NCBI GenBank assembly: GCA_027604505.1
Contig: JADIIX010000015.1
Span: 1 to 64,000 of the forward strand
DNA from: Gonapodya sp. JEL0774
Lineage: Eukaryota; Monoblepharomycota; Monoblepharidomycetes; Monoblepharidales; Gonapodyaceae
Direction: 5' to 3'
Length of the DNA: 64,000 bases
The notes under the pieces are model-generated. The model was not told where the DNA came from and did no database searches. It was given only the letters and a program-made list of their open reading frames with translations. Below are positions 35,238-47,200 of the stretch, one piece after another. Position numbers and translations under genes: made by a program. Every line of letters begins with the position of its first letter. Position 1 is the first letter of the stretch.

Positions 35238-37194
35238 CTAATTGCCTTGCTTCCCGATCGAAACACCCACAACAACTCCCAATACGACAGCACAGACACT
35301 CGACACAAACAGAAGAAGCACCATCTGGAGAGGAATTCCTTGCATTGAGGATATTGGTGCCAGCACAATGTGACTTGGTCCCAAAGGAGTGGTGAGGACG
35401 GCAGAATCCCATACGTCCGTTTGCACACCAACACTCGTCATCACCGTATCCTTAACCGATCCCACCAGATTTGAAGAGACTCCTGACCTCCTATTATTCT
35501 CCGACAAGTCAGGTGTAGCGTCTGTAGTCACATCCAACGAACCAGAAGCTGCCGCGGAGCCCGAGGTACTTTCCCCCTTTCGGGTCAAGAATTGTCCGGT
35601 TTCGATGCGTTCTCGTTCACTACGGTGCTCTTTCGCCTTTTCTCTCTCACCCCGATCCTTCTCCTTCTCCTTCTTGCATAACACTACATGCACAGTTCGA
35701 ACTACTCGGAACGATTTTGCTTGAGTGATGACCGAATCTCCGAGTCCTGAGCCAGATTGTCTTGTTTTGGAAACTTGATTCAACTTGCCTCCAGAAGTGT
35801 TTCGACTATCGACCTCATTCTCAGTATTCTCAATTTCACCTTCTCGTTCGTCTTCCGTCACCGCCAACCCCCTTTCGCCATCTGCTTCAGTATCAATGTC
35901 ATTGTCCGACGCGGGTTGGGAGGTATCCCGAGGTGCCCCCAAATGCCGCCTGGGCAAACCGCCAATAGTTCTATCTGTGGACAAAGATCCCGCTACCTGC
36001 ACTCCTGCCAACATTGAGTGATCACCATGTGTCATCTGATCGTCGCCAAAAGCAGAGGGGTCACTGGAACCGTCCCCATTCCCACTCCCATGACCTGCCA
36101 AACTACTGCTCACCAACCTTGCAAGTCTTTCCATTCCTGTCCCCCTCCGTCCCTTCTTTCTTCCAGCACTGCCTTCCTCGTTGTCGTCAGAATGATTGAC
36201 GGAATAAACAACAGGCGCCCACATTGTGGCACCGCTAGTCGCGACAGCGTGATCGGTCGGAGTCGTCGTTGACACCGAAGGACGCTGCGAGGCAGGCATT
36301 CGGGTCGGATCAGCAGCTAAGTCTGCTAATGTCATTGGAAGCTCCACAAAAGATCGTTCAGCCACGACTAACCCGATCTGCAGAGCGTAACGGCCTGTCT
36401 TGGGCCCAGGCCCTAGCACGTGACGGCATCGCCCGTCCCATACGGGCGTACCCTCAGCAACTGGCCATGGCACCATCGTGGTTCCAGGAGAAGAGCCCGA
36501 AGCGGGAGGGCCCTCACGGCGCCCGACTACTTCTTTGTATCGGGGTGGGTGCGCTGAGACCAGCCCTCGCGAAGTTGAGAAAAGCAGTCGCATGGAAAGA
36601 GTAAGATAACGTGGACGGATACGGAAATAGTCGGGCGGATTCAAGGGGGCAACTTTGAGTGAGAGATTAAGATCTGCATGATGAGGATGGGTACTGAGAC
36701 ATGATCACAATTCCACAACACACTCGAATAAAAGTTGAATGGAGCCAGCAATATTCGTACCATTCAACATTCCGGACTGAGTATGCACCAGGCCTCATGG
36801 GTGGCAATGGCAGTCCCAAGGTCCATCTGGGAATACCGGAGGCAACGTCCGAAGTTGGCATTGGCCGAGACCACAAGCGCGAGAAAATGAGGTCCAACGA
36901 GACATCAGAGACTGATTGAACCTAGCAGATTGATTTTCCAAAGGTCAGCAAAGAGCGATTGAAAATGCATAATTTAGTTTGCCTTGGACGTACGACAACA
37001 CAACTCACCTCGTTCCTCCAAACGTCAATCCCACCTCCGAATCCTTCGTCGATGGGGCCCCATTCGAGCATCGGATTCGCGCTCTGCGGTCCGACCACTC
37101 TCCGGCATGAATACCTCACGTACCTCTCTGCATACAATGGCGCGGCAGAACGATCCCACGTGGATGGGTACTTGAGTGCTCCCATGTTTGACAT
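35238..37194 (-). CDS. Uncharacterised tail-anchored membrane protein
   Basis: I do not recognise the family. The first exon (from about 37194, MSNMGALKYPSTWDRSAAPL) and the second (about 36900-36770, DVASGIPRWTLGLPLPPMRP) look like a folded N-terminal domain. The main exon (about 36645-35238) starts PLNPPDYFRIRPRYLTLSMR and includes GPKTGRYALQIGLVVAERSF. It becomes disordered and charged, with a Lys/Glu/Arg-rich segment (about 35690-35600). It ends in one hydrophobic helix (MVLLLFVSSVCAVVLGVVVG) only nine residues from the C-terminus, so it should be a tail-anchored protein facing the cytosol. The last residues (SIGKQGN) lack the PPPX of KASH proteins. An earlier start, near 37380, is possible. 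Confidence 0.5.
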
Positions 37195-37629
37195 GGATGA
37201 GAGGCGAAGCACCAAGACCGGATGCGACGTATGCGAAGGCGGAGTGGCTGGGGATTGGGCAGCGCCTGCAGCAGAAGTGTTGGGAAGCGTTGGCGGCTTG
37301 AGCAGGTGATAGATTGATCGGTGAGATGCGGTTCTTGTGATGGCGTTAGAAAGATTGAGTATTGGTTCGTCGGGGCAGTAATGAAAAGTTGAACACACCG
37401 GAAAGTCCGGGATACTGCACGCAGTCGCCAAGTTCTCTGAAGGGAAGGATCAGAAAGCTAATAGAGGTGTAAAGCGTGTGTCACCGTAGGGAACTGCGGT
37501 ACTAGGGAATCTCTGATTGTTTTCGTAAGTGAAAACGCCATATGTTGAGCCTTCAAATTTCCCGTTCAAGGATGCGATTCATCCATGCAATGTTCAAATA
37601 GTTATCACTCATGTCCATGAGTTCTCCTG
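37195..37629. other. Intergenic region
   Basis: About 430 bp between minus-strand genes. A short open stretch on the minus strand near 37640-37560 (ELMDMSDNYLNIAWMNRILE) looks coding-like and may be the true last exon of the gene at 37630-38181, but I could not find a phase-consistent splice of normal length. Confidence 0.35.
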
Positions 37630-38181
37630 CTAAATTCCACCCAGCTTGGACAATTTACTCACCAGCATTATTCTGGACACAATTTCCTCAAGTGAGAACA
37701 ACCTGTGCATCCTGGAAATCTGGACAACCTTCACACTGGCAGTTGCGTCAGCAGAAAGGGATAACACGGCACCCTTCACGAGAGCAGAAGCATCCAGGAC
37801 ATGGCTCGGGGTCTCGGATAACGTTGTCGCCGGATCAGGAGCTGTAGTGCTGCTAGTGACGTGATTTTGAGCTGCCTGCGGCCCAGGTTCCACAGGCATT
37901 ATTGAAGGCAGCACGTGCACTGGCGTCTCGGTGTCACCGACAATGGGCGGAAGTGTTGTGGTTGAGGGTCCATTGGGCGCTTCCACAGATTCGTGGATGT
38001 TGCTCTGAGCCACTCCAGCACCGTTCGAGTCAGCACTATCCGATCCATCTCCTGATCCTATTGAAGGAAAGTTCGACGTTTCTGGTTGCGTGGGCGAATC
38101 GACATGGCTTTGCGGGTGGGAAGCACTGTCGTGATCCCCCTCATCGTGAATCACTCCGACGGCTCCACCAGCCACCTCCAT
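37630..38181 (-). CDS. Short uncharacterised, disordered protein
   Basis: Starting at the ATG at 38181 (MEVAGGAVGVIHDEGDHDSA) the frame is open for about 183 codons. It is rich in Ser, Pro, Thr and Asp until the end, where a helix-like segment appears (MHRLFSLEEIVSRIML). A GTGAGT donor follows that segment near 37661, so the real 3' end is probably a further exon. No family recognised. It may be separate or an upstream part of the tail-anchored gene. Confidence 0.35.
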   Translation of the reverse strand: MEVAGGAVGVIHDEGDHDSASHPQSHVDSPTQPETSNFPSIGSGDGSDSADSNGAGVAQSNIHESVEAPNGPSTTTLPPIVGDTETPVHVLPSIMPVEPGPQAAQNHVTSSTTAPDPATTLSETPSHVLDASALVKGAVLSLSADATASVKVVQISRMHRLFSLEEIVSRIMLVSKLSKLGGI

Positions 38182-38412
38182 TTTAAGAAAACGATCGTGC
38201 CACTGTACCAAGAGATTAGGTCCTAGTCAGACGGAGCACCCGCAGAGAAGCCAGCGTTGAATCAATGAGGTGATATGTAACTGCAAGTTCATCGACCAAC
38301 ACAGTCTCGGACATTCAGCCGTCTACCACAATCAATTTTAATACAGCTGGTTACAATTGAATAAACAAAACCAAATCCAAAACAAGAAATAAATGACCAT
38401 CTAAACTGTCAG

Positions 38413-39523
38413 CTAGCTCATGTTGGTAAATAGAGTAATAGAGGAGGAGGTTGGCGAACGTGGTAAACTACAAGCGTCCAGCACCGCCGAGAATCTGGGG
38501 AAGTCTTTGTCTTCCAACTTTCTCGCCGCATCCCAGTGAGAGTCCGTCACAGTGGCCCCAGCCTTTATAAGTAGAGCGACAATGTCTGGGTTCGGAGACA
38601 ACTTTGCTAATTGAACCGTTTCCTGCACATTCGTCGGGGTCGCCAATCGTATCACCGCTCCGCGTTTGTTCAGAACAAGCTGACCTTGCCGCTCTTCCTC
38701 CCCGATGATTTGGACTGAAGTTCCATCCCGCTCGAATGAATCTCCCCAACCAAGCGCAAGAGCCAGAGCCGAATCAAACCGATACGTAAGATCGTATTGA
38801 CCGACTGACAGCTGATTCCATTCATCTTGTACCCAAATGGGCCGGCCCCGCACAACTGACCAGGAAACGGGCAAATTCGGGTCTGCCCGCCCTTGGAGAA
38901 GCGTCGCCACACAATCTGTATGATTGAATATAATTGCCAAAGCCAGGGCGGACTCCGCATTCCAGGTAAGGTAACGGTTTTCGGATCTCCCAACCCCTTT
39001 CAAGACGACCTCGTCGCTGAGGAGTTTCTTGCTCCGCTTCATCTCTTCAAAGACTAAGCACCTGAACCATTCCGAGGAAGACAGCACATGCATTAAATTG
39101 ATGCTCAGACAGCGTGATGGCTCACTTCTGTGTTCCCTCGACAATTGCAACAAAAGGCTCACCTCAGCGTGACCACTTTTCGAGCATAAGGCTCTGCCCC
39201 CGCCTTCAATGCAGCCTCTAAGCCTTCCACATCCCCTATTTCTGCAGCCTCGAGTAGGAGGAGGTTGGCAGCGTTGAGCGCGCTATGGGTCATGACGTTG
39301 GGGTCTTCGAAATTATCGGACGCCAGCGTGGGGATTTCAATAGGCTCTGTGAGATCGGAAGGCAGGTTGAAAGCGACGATTTCGAAACGTGAAGGAGTGC
39401 AGGCGGATGTGTCATTCACTGGGTGCCGGGAGAACTTGCGGTCGGCCCTACTGCAAAAGTTCACCACATGCTGGGTAGAGTCGCAAAAAAAGCTGTTTAC
39501 CTCGAAGTAGACTGAGATGTCAT
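38413..39523 (-). CDS. Ankyrin-repeat-like protein (319 aa)
   Basis: Three exons join in phase: 39523-39501 (only 23 nt, MTSQSTS), 39450-39163 and 39061-38413, giving 960 nt. Ankyrin-type helices are visible: NAANLLLLEAAEIGDVEGLE then AALKAGAEPYARK (exon 2), ESALALAIIFNHTDCVATLL then QGRADPNLP (exon 3), and NPDIVALLIKAGATVTDSHW near the end. The repeats are degenerate and widely spaced, with a large loop between them (38860-38680). Ankyrin repeats bind proteins; no specific partner can be named. The very short first exon is required for an ATG start. It faces the cortactin-like gene head to head across about 550 bp. Confidence 0.75.
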
Positions 39524-40071
39524 TCACTGTTTACTGTATGAAATTTGTTCACTTGGTTTGTCTGATACAAGGGACCGTTCTGGGATGCTGTTGTTATATT
39601 CTTGTACATGATATGATACCATACTAGAGGGAAAATAGGGCGAACGCATTCAAATAAAATGCAAAACTATACTGAATCAGGACACACACTTTGAAATACA
39701 TAAATACCATACATATGAGATGGGTATGTATCTCGTTCCGAACTCCGTTTGTGGCGTTGGTCCCACCTCCAATCTTGCCTATTTAGGAATCTACCATAGC
39801 ATTAACAGAATGTATCACCACTCATCGATCGTCTTGATGAAGGGGCGAAAGAGATAAAGCGACTCGCAAGAAGGGACGACTTGTAATCTGTGCAATCGCG
39901 CAAGTGAAGAACTGCGTGATCGAAACTTCGGTGTACTCATTCAGATCACAACTCGTTGCAAGAATATGCTAGACTGATTGTTTTGTGTATAAATTTTTGA
40001 GTCAGTGATGATTGGTGGCTGCGACGGGCTGCGGGCACATACACAAGTAGTAGTAGTACCCGAATTACAGA
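39524..40071. other. Divergent intergenic region
   Basis: About 550 bp between the ankyrin (-) and cortactin-like (+) genes. AT-rich near 39590-39720, with a short GTA-type microsatellite near 40045-40060. No gene seen. Confidence 0.5.
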
Positions 40072-40665
40072 ATGTGGAAATCTCAAGTGGGAGATCTAAA
40101 TGCGAAGCCTCCCAGCACTCCGAAGGAGGATGACGATTGGGAAACTGACCCGGACTTCAAGAATGATGTGGGTGAGAAGGGGCAACGGTGAGATTGGGAG
40201 CCTTAGCTTGACTGAAGGTCCATCACCCATCATTAATTGATTCTGAACCATCGCCATCATTATACAATGTGCATTTATGTCTCTCAAGATGGGGCTCAAA
40301 GTCGAATCCCCCGACTGCTGAGAGTCGCACAAACCACGATCTTGCTGAATTGAGGAATGCGGTCATCAATGGCCACGAGGAGAAGAAGAAAGAAGAATAC
40401 GCCAAGTGAGCCGCCGTACTCGTTGGGTCTCTTCCCGGTAGATTTCCCGTCCAGGGAGCTGAACTTGTCGCACCTCACACCTACCCATAAAAATAGGGGA
40501 GGAACATTCTCCCAAGGCTACGGTGGCAAATTTGGTGTACAGGAGGACCGAATGGATAAAGTTGGTAACTTGACGAAATTCCTGCACGAGTTGACAGATA
40601 CTGACCCGCATGTCGAACATTGACCCGAACTCCAGAGCGCCGTTGGTTTTGGGGAGAAAAAATAA
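40072..40665 (+). CDS. Minimal cortactin/HS1-like protein: N-terminal acidic motif plus one repeat, no SH3 (108 aa)
   Basis: In animals cortactin binds the Arp2/3 complex through an N-terminal acidic DDW motif, binds F-actin through 37-residue repeats, and carries a C-terminal SH3. Here four exons join in phase: 40072-40187, 40289-40405, 40497-40560 and 40636-40665. The N-terminus MWKSQVGDLN leads to DDDWETDPDFKNDV, matching the cortactin acidic motif, then EKGQRWGSK, also cortactin-like. A charged helix follows (DLAELRNAVINGHEEKKKEE). One cortactin repeat is completed exactly across the last splice: GYGGKFGVQEDRMDK / SAVGFGEKK, then TAA. The last intron has a non-consensus GTTGGT donor. If it is retained, the protein would instead stop at 40623 and lose the SAVGF half of the repeat. 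No SH3 or proline-rich region follows. Confidence 0.9.
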
Positions 40666-40859
40666 GAACGTGGGTCTTGAGAACGCGCTATCACCAGCCT
40701 GCAGTGCACACTATATCAGTGCGCGGTAATAAACAAGGTAGAATAGAGACCAGAGGACAATAGATGTCCTTCATAGTGAAGTACAAAAGCGTAAGTACAA
40801 GTGAAAGGACGAATGATCTTAGATGGAGAAATGGCGCTTGAATACGCAATAGAATAAAG

Positions 40860-42332
40860 TCATACGCAATCGACTTCTCCTGGGAGAGAAGTCACGTCGA
40901 ACCCAGACCCAACCAAACAATACAGTATTTCGTTCAGACCATTCCCGACCCCTCTCCACCACCAGCTTCCGCAGCTGCCTTCTTCCCCCACCTGCCAATC
41001 ACTAACTTTGACCACATCTTGGAGGCAGGCGATGATGACGTGGGTGTACTCGGGAGTGACTGCTCGGAGAAGCCGTGGGGGAGAACAGGTGATGCAGGTG
41101 TTGGTGATGGTGAGGAGACAACGGTGGCAGATATTGTGAGGATAGAGCTGAGGGTGAAGGAGTTCGATGAGAGGGGTCACGTGCAATTCGCGTCCGTATG
41201 TGATAAATGAACCCTTCCCGGCGCGCTTCAGTGACCGGGGGCAAATTCTTAGATACTGAAGTGAATATTGCCTTATCTTTGGTTTCAGTTTTGGTAAATC
41301 CGTGTCGCACCTCAGTTTCATCGAAGCATCAAACTCACGAACAAATTGCAACCAATCGCGAAATCCTCGGCCAGCTCAAAGACATCTTAGAGTCGCATAA
41401 ACTTCATACTCACAGTGGAAAAACACCAATCTCTCCTGATGCTAAGCTCTGCCCAACAGCTTGTCCGTCCCTCGAACAACTCTCGAGTCTCACCGTGTCT
41501 CCACGATTGAGATGCAGCTCATTGGGTTCAGCGGGAGCAAACTAGATTTATAGAATTGAGAAGGAGAAAGAAACAGAATCGTAAGCAGATCAGGAACGAT
41601 GGTTATGGAGAAAAACAGGCGATCTGCTATTTACATCGATGGCAACTACGAGCTCCGGCTGTAAACCATCGGGGAATGTATAGCTTTCGAGTGTGTTGGC
41701 GAGGTGCAGGCCTATGAGGCGGGTGTACGCGGTCTGAGGAGGGGGGGGCTTTGATTTGGAGGTCAGGATGCGGAACAATATCCCATCTCTTTCTTCCGTC
41801 CTGAGCTCCATCTCATATATGTTGTACATTGTTCTCTGACTTGCATACTTACTACAGCAATATCTTTTGTCCCGTCTGAAATTACTGGCTGCCAGAAGGA
41901 CGGGTCAACACGGTAGTCGTCTTCCCAAACCTCTCTGTCGTATTGGAATTCTGAGGGCGGGTGATGTCCCCTTGCCTCCGCTGCGAGTCGGAGGCGCTTG
42001 GCGGTTTTCCGCTTGTGGTACATCAGGAATCCGATTGCAATGAGAAGAGCGGCGAGAACCGATCCCACAGAGGCGAAAATGACAGTAGTATTGGGTCCAG
42101 ACGAGGGAGAGGATGCCGCGTCGGGGACTACCGTTGGGGGAGCGTTGCGTACCGGGGCTGGTTCAATGTTGAGGAGTGGTACAGATGTGGTTGAGGAAGT
42201 GGAGGAGGAAGTGACGGTTTTTGAAGACGACGACTGGGCGTTTGCAATGTTTGTGAAGAACAGGAGCACAAGGGAAAGTGGCAGCGTGGGCAGTGATAAA
42301 TTGCTTGAGAATTGGGAAACAAGCATGACCAT
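40860..42332 (-). CDS. Single-pass membrane protein with cytoplasmic SH3 domain
   Basis: The start at 42332 gives a signal peptide (MVMLVSQFSSNLSLP, then LPLSLVLLFFTNIANA). A Ser/Thr-rich, probably O-glycosylated ectodomain follows. A transmembrane helix (VIFASVGSVLAALLIAIGFL, about 42100-42035) is followed by a basic stop-transfer (MYHKRKTAKRLRL). The cytoplasmic part continues in an exon with AYTRLIGLHLANTLESYTFP (about 41735-41660), then an SH3 domain: VVAID, then EPNELHLNRGDTVRLESC and SGEIGVFPL (about 41540-41415). The layout resembles fungal Sho1/Fus1-like SH3 membrane sensors, though with one membrane span. The last exons are unresolved; an open frame runs to 40860. It ends tail to tail with the cortactin-like gene. 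Confidence 0.65.
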
Positions 42333-42691
42333 CGCCAAAGAGGGAAGCGGTGTTATTTGATTTGGCAGGAGCACCGAAATCCGTCAAGCCCAGATCATTT
42401 CTGCGGACAAGCGGAAACGCGGAAGAGGGAGCCCCACCAACATCTCAATCTTATTATTATACAATACATCCTTCGTGGACACCTTATCGCCTGTATCCTG
42501 ACTTCTCCGGACTATTTGCATGAGGAGAAATAAAGGTTTTGTTTGTAAAAGATGAGAATATAGAACTCTGTAAAGAAGATATTTAAAAGGGTAATCTATG
42601 ATCTTGGAAAGATATAACTGCAGTATTGTGATTGTTTTTATGAAATACAATCCATGCTGAAAAGACAAACAATTATATGCAAACCGCAGAA

Positions 42692-44075
42692 CTAAAACTT
42701 GAACACCTCCTTTTCGTTGTATCCCATCTCTCTCAAAATGCCACCCAACTCCCCCTGACCTTTTCCCTGTGGCAATTTCACCCCTGATACCCAGTTGAGC
42801 ATCGGATCCGGTCCACACACGAGAATCAGGCCACCCGATCCTGGTGTGGGCATTGTCGACGAAAGGATGCTCTTTGAAACTATGTCAAAATAGTGGGATG
42901 GCGAAGGAGGTGAATGAGCCGGAACCTCCCCAGCAAACTGTTTTGGATACAAACCATAACCGGTGCCATACTTCGCAGGCCAGTTTGCAGGCGGCCTAAC
43001 GAGGGAGGGTTTTTAACTGGCGCAAATGAATCCCAAAACAGTAAATGGCAGCATAATCACTTCTCTAACACATAAATTGTCTCAAATTTCCGTGCTCGCC
43101 CGTGCTCAGCTTCCCAACTCTCCAGGAGATCTTTCAAGAGAATATCTCGCTCTTCCACATTGGCGAAAACAAGTGTTACCCGGGTCTTGTCGCTAGGGTC
43201 GGATAGAATCTGTCGAAGAACTTGAATCATTGGGGTGATTCCTTGTGAATGGGGTTTGGTGTGACATCCAAATTGTGAAACCGCGACAGCTATACCAACA
43301 CACACCCGAACCTCCCGCAATCATTCCAATTTGCGACCAACGGTTCGGTTGGTAGTCAAACTTTTTAATTGGACCTTTCATGTCTAGGGTGTCTCCCGGT
43401 CTCAAAGAATGAATATGTGTTGACTGCAGGTGGACAGTATTGGCTTCGGTGGTGGGAGCGGGGGACATTAGACGTCAAATTCCAAAAGCTCACCATAGGT
43501 CCACCTTGGTACTTCTTTACGACGAGTGAGAAATAAACGAGACCCTCATCAGTCGGGGTGTATGGTCGCATCAAGTACTTTTGTCTCCTCGCATCACCAG
43601 CGCCGCTGTCAATGTGCTTGTCCTCAACGAGTTTCCGTGTAATCAGTAGTGACGCGACAGTCATACCCAGACCCCTTTCCTGATGCTCGGGCGGAATTTC
43701 GAATCGAAACTCAGAAGTGTTGTGGTTGAGAGGCTTAATTTCTCTCAACTTGAAGGGAGTAAATTGATTCGGATCTAATGCACCATTTTGAGCTGGGGGC
43801 GGCGCGGTGACGGTGAAGGTAGCAGCAGCTGCAGCTTGCTTCTTAGACTCAGCGGCAGGCTTGGAGTACAGAGAGAACGCAAGGGCTCCTGCAGCGATCC
43901 CCGCAACGATGGCAGCCGGTAAGAGAGCCGATGTGATTCGAGGGGATTGTTGTGAATAGCTTGAAGCATTGCGAAGACCGGGAGGATTGCGGTGGGAGGG
44001 AAGTGGGAGACATTTTGGTCGATTCCCGGTCCGCTCGCGATCCCTCGCTGTAGAAAATGAAAATACGGCCTGCAT
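42692..44075 (-). CDS. MCR1: NADH-cytochrome b5 reductase, mitochondrial (Mcr1 type)
   Basis: This FAD enzyme transfers electrons from NADH to cytochrome b5 or related acceptors; Mcr1 sits in the outer membrane or intermembrane space. The start at 44075 gives a basic presequence, then a membrane anchor (ALLPAAIVAGIAAGALAFSL). The FAD site shows YLMRPYTPTDEG (RPYTP) and VVKKYQGGPM. After introns come SLRPGDTLDMKGPIKKFDY, then WSQIGMIAGG, then the NADH-binding half (TPMIQVLRQILSDPSDKTRV, LVFANVEERDILLKDLL). The end reads LILVCGPDPMLNWVSGVKLP, with the CGPDPM motif, then LREMGYNEKEVFKF. The final Phe is family-typical. About four short introns. Confidence 0.93.
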
Positions 44076-44257
44076 CCTATGGGCCGTCTGGTGTTCTCAG
44101 CATTCGGGCCTATATAATGTGTATGCCCCGAATGAAATCTCAGGTGTGAAGTTGCACCTCCGTCAAATTACCTTTCCAGAGAAGTTGCTTCACAGCAAAC
44201 TCATCGGCTTGGAGTACAATGTCTCTGTAGTTTCTTGTTTAAAGTTCTTATCCAGCA

Positions 44258-47200
44258 TCACCGAACAAGGAACATGGACCATAATCTACCTAAGATAGGT
44301 CTATCCTCTTCGTCATGCATTTTCCAACTGCTGGTGCTGTGATTCTCTGATAAATGCCTCAGCAAGTCTTTCTTTGACATTAACCCCTTCAAAATACCAG
44401 TCTTCGTAATGAGAACGTGCTGCAGACTTGTTAATCAAGAGTCGATGTTGAATAAATGTACGATAACCATTCAAGCAGTATGAGCACTCACCCCATCTTC
44501 TTAAAAAGCTCCAGCACGAGGTCCATGGACATCCGTGGACTCACTGTGAACGGTGCGAGATCCATTAAGGATCTCAGATTCAAGGTTTCGCCTCCATCCC
44601 AACCCTGTGATCCTTCAACTTCGTGCTCCAGTTCACTTGATGATATGTGGGCGTGATCCTGTCTTCTTGAAGCAAGAAATGAGCATAGCGTAGCTCCGTG
44701 CGTGGAACGTGCTTTTCGAGCGCGCTCTGAATGTGTAAAAAAGCGGCCAATGTTACATCACCGTGCAAAGTAGCCTCTTCGAAGTATTGCACCATTGAGC
44801 GCCAGTTTTTGCAAATGAGACCACTCACCGAGGAACTCCCGAAGCTCCGTTGATCCTATCCATCCGATCAAGAGTAATCCAGATGGTGCAGCCGGCTCAA
44901 CCACCGGAAATCCTCTCCATTGGTCCTGACGGATCAACTGCTCGAGTTCACTCACAGTTTCACCCTCTGCCCGAAGGACTCGCAGTTCTTGAACCGGAAT
45001 CATCACAGACTCGACCCTTCGGCAAAAGCGACACTGATTCACGGAAGGAAATTGACCATTCGGTGGAGGCACTTCTTACCGTGTAGGAAGTGGATACTCT
45101 TCCTTGTTATCCAAAAATGGATATCCGTTCATGTGAATCATTCCTTCCACAATCGTCTCCTTGCCGAATAAGTCCGCGACCCACTTGGCGGTCATAACGC
45201 TCAACATGATTGGGAGGACTGTGGGAACACGGAAATTTATGTCCGTTGCCACTACGCAAGAGGAAAGCCATCTGGATTCTCAACTGACGATATGTTAGAG
45301 CGCCTGTCACCTCAAACATGATGACCGCCAGACTGACAGTCATACGAGTGACTCCCCCTAGGGTGGCTGCGGCGCCAACCATGGCATAAGTTCCTGACTC
45401 GAACGAGTTAGTGCTCGAATTATACTACTTCCAATATGAAAAAAACTCACCAGGCGTCACACATACGCTCTCCTTTGCACACGACGAGAAAATCCTGGAA
45501 TCAGGTGCAGCCTGTTGCATAGCCTGAACCATTATTCCCACGGCCCGACCCAAGCACGCACCGACCGCCATGGACGGAACGTAAGACCCCGCAGGAATTT
45601 TCACACCAATCGTCATAGTCATAAGGGCCATCTTGAGGATCCACGATACGAGGAGGAGAAGCACGTTTCTGATGGTTGAGGCACTATCTGTACTGCAGAG
45701 ACCAGCAAAATCACCATCCACTTCTTGACATTCGCGAAACAGGTTCGAGAGGAGTTCCAGGGCATTAACACTGGTGGAAAGAGGGTATGGTCGAGGGAAT
45801 GCTGTGATAAGAGACCTTGTTCGGATACTCACCGCATGAAGCTGATGGGATATCCAATCACGCACGTGAACAAAGTTATAACCAATACCTCAACCAACCC
45901 CTTCGACCCAAGTTGTGTCCTCTTCCTAATTTCCGCAAGCTTCATGTTAAATCGCACAAATCCCGCGCCGAACAGGCCACCCGCGACGCCTAACAGTACA
46001 AAAAATGGCATCTCGAAAGCATGCCAAGGTCGAGAGTACGTAGTCTGAAACAGAACGAGTTTCCCGGTGCGGAATGGGTCCATGAACTGAAGACTGATTG
46101 CGGCGACCATAGCACAGAGAAATGAACGCCACAGGGTTTTCATGGGGAAGTAGGCAGAGACTAGAAGACCCAAAGAATTGTCACAGAATTAAAGCACACA
46201 GAGAACCCTCTTTAATGCAAAACCAAGAGCCGACCTTCCTCCAGACTGAATAGTACACCACCAATCGGAGCGCCAAACGCGATGCTTACACCTGCCGCAC
46301 TGGCAGCCGATAAAATCTCCCGGCGCTTCACCTCATTGAGGTGATACTTTGCAAATAAGCGGGTAAAGATGTTTCCGATACAGCTGTTTAGCACGGTTTC
46401 GGGCGGTTGAAGTGGAAGATTCCGACTTGGTAGCCAAAGAGAGGAATACCTACCACGCCACATGTACCATCGGACCTTCATTTCCAATTATATGTAATCT
46501 AATTAGTCAATTGACACTTGTTCAATATCGATAGGTGCAGGTTTTGTTTACACACCTTCTTTCCCCAACGCAAGTGGAGTAGATGTGGACAGAACCAAGC
46601 CCACGCACTTTATGAGAAGCGTCCAGCCCCCCAGAAAGCGGTGAATTACAAATCCTCCAAGTATTGTTTTGACCTCTTTGTGATGATAGTAGGCGAGGGA
46701 ATGAAATCATCGATGAGCGGTCCGCAATGTTGTTTGCATGCAGTTCACCTTTAACGGATGGCACTCACCCGGAATTCCTGAACCGGCAGCGTATGGTGCG
46801 TATCGCCGCACCAGAACAGCCGCGGCGGCAGCGAACGAAATACTAAATCCGGTGAAAAAGAGAAAGCCAACAATATTACTGAGGCCGGAGTTCGGAGGAG
46901 TGCCGAGGGAAGTGGACCAAGGAGCCCAATCCACGCACTGAGATTCGGCTGGTATGTCGGCATGCAATAGCGATTGGAGACGAGAGGACTAAATGAATTT
47001 CGGAGGTTGTAAGCGCAAAAATGGCTCAAAACTTACATGGTGCCGAAAGACAACAAAAGCGGCGATTGAGGTAGAACCCAGCCAAGCAATGTCCGGATTT
47101 CATGTCGCTTAGCCATTCCGTGGTGACATCGATCCATGCTGAAATCACACCACACGCGATACCTGAGGACACGAGCCACCACAAACGGAGAACGATCAAA

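Noticed and set aside
35238-35320. Tail-anchored protein as a KASH partner for the SUN proteins
   Set aside because: The membrane helix is near the C-terminus, but the end (SIGKQGN) lacks the PPPX motif and the lumenal tail is too short.
40497-40623. Cortactin-like gene ending at 40623 (TGA) with a VGNLTKFLHELTD tail
   Set aside because: Splicing 40561-40635 instead gives the family-exact DK/SAVGF repeat; the other end is kept only as an intron-retention variant.
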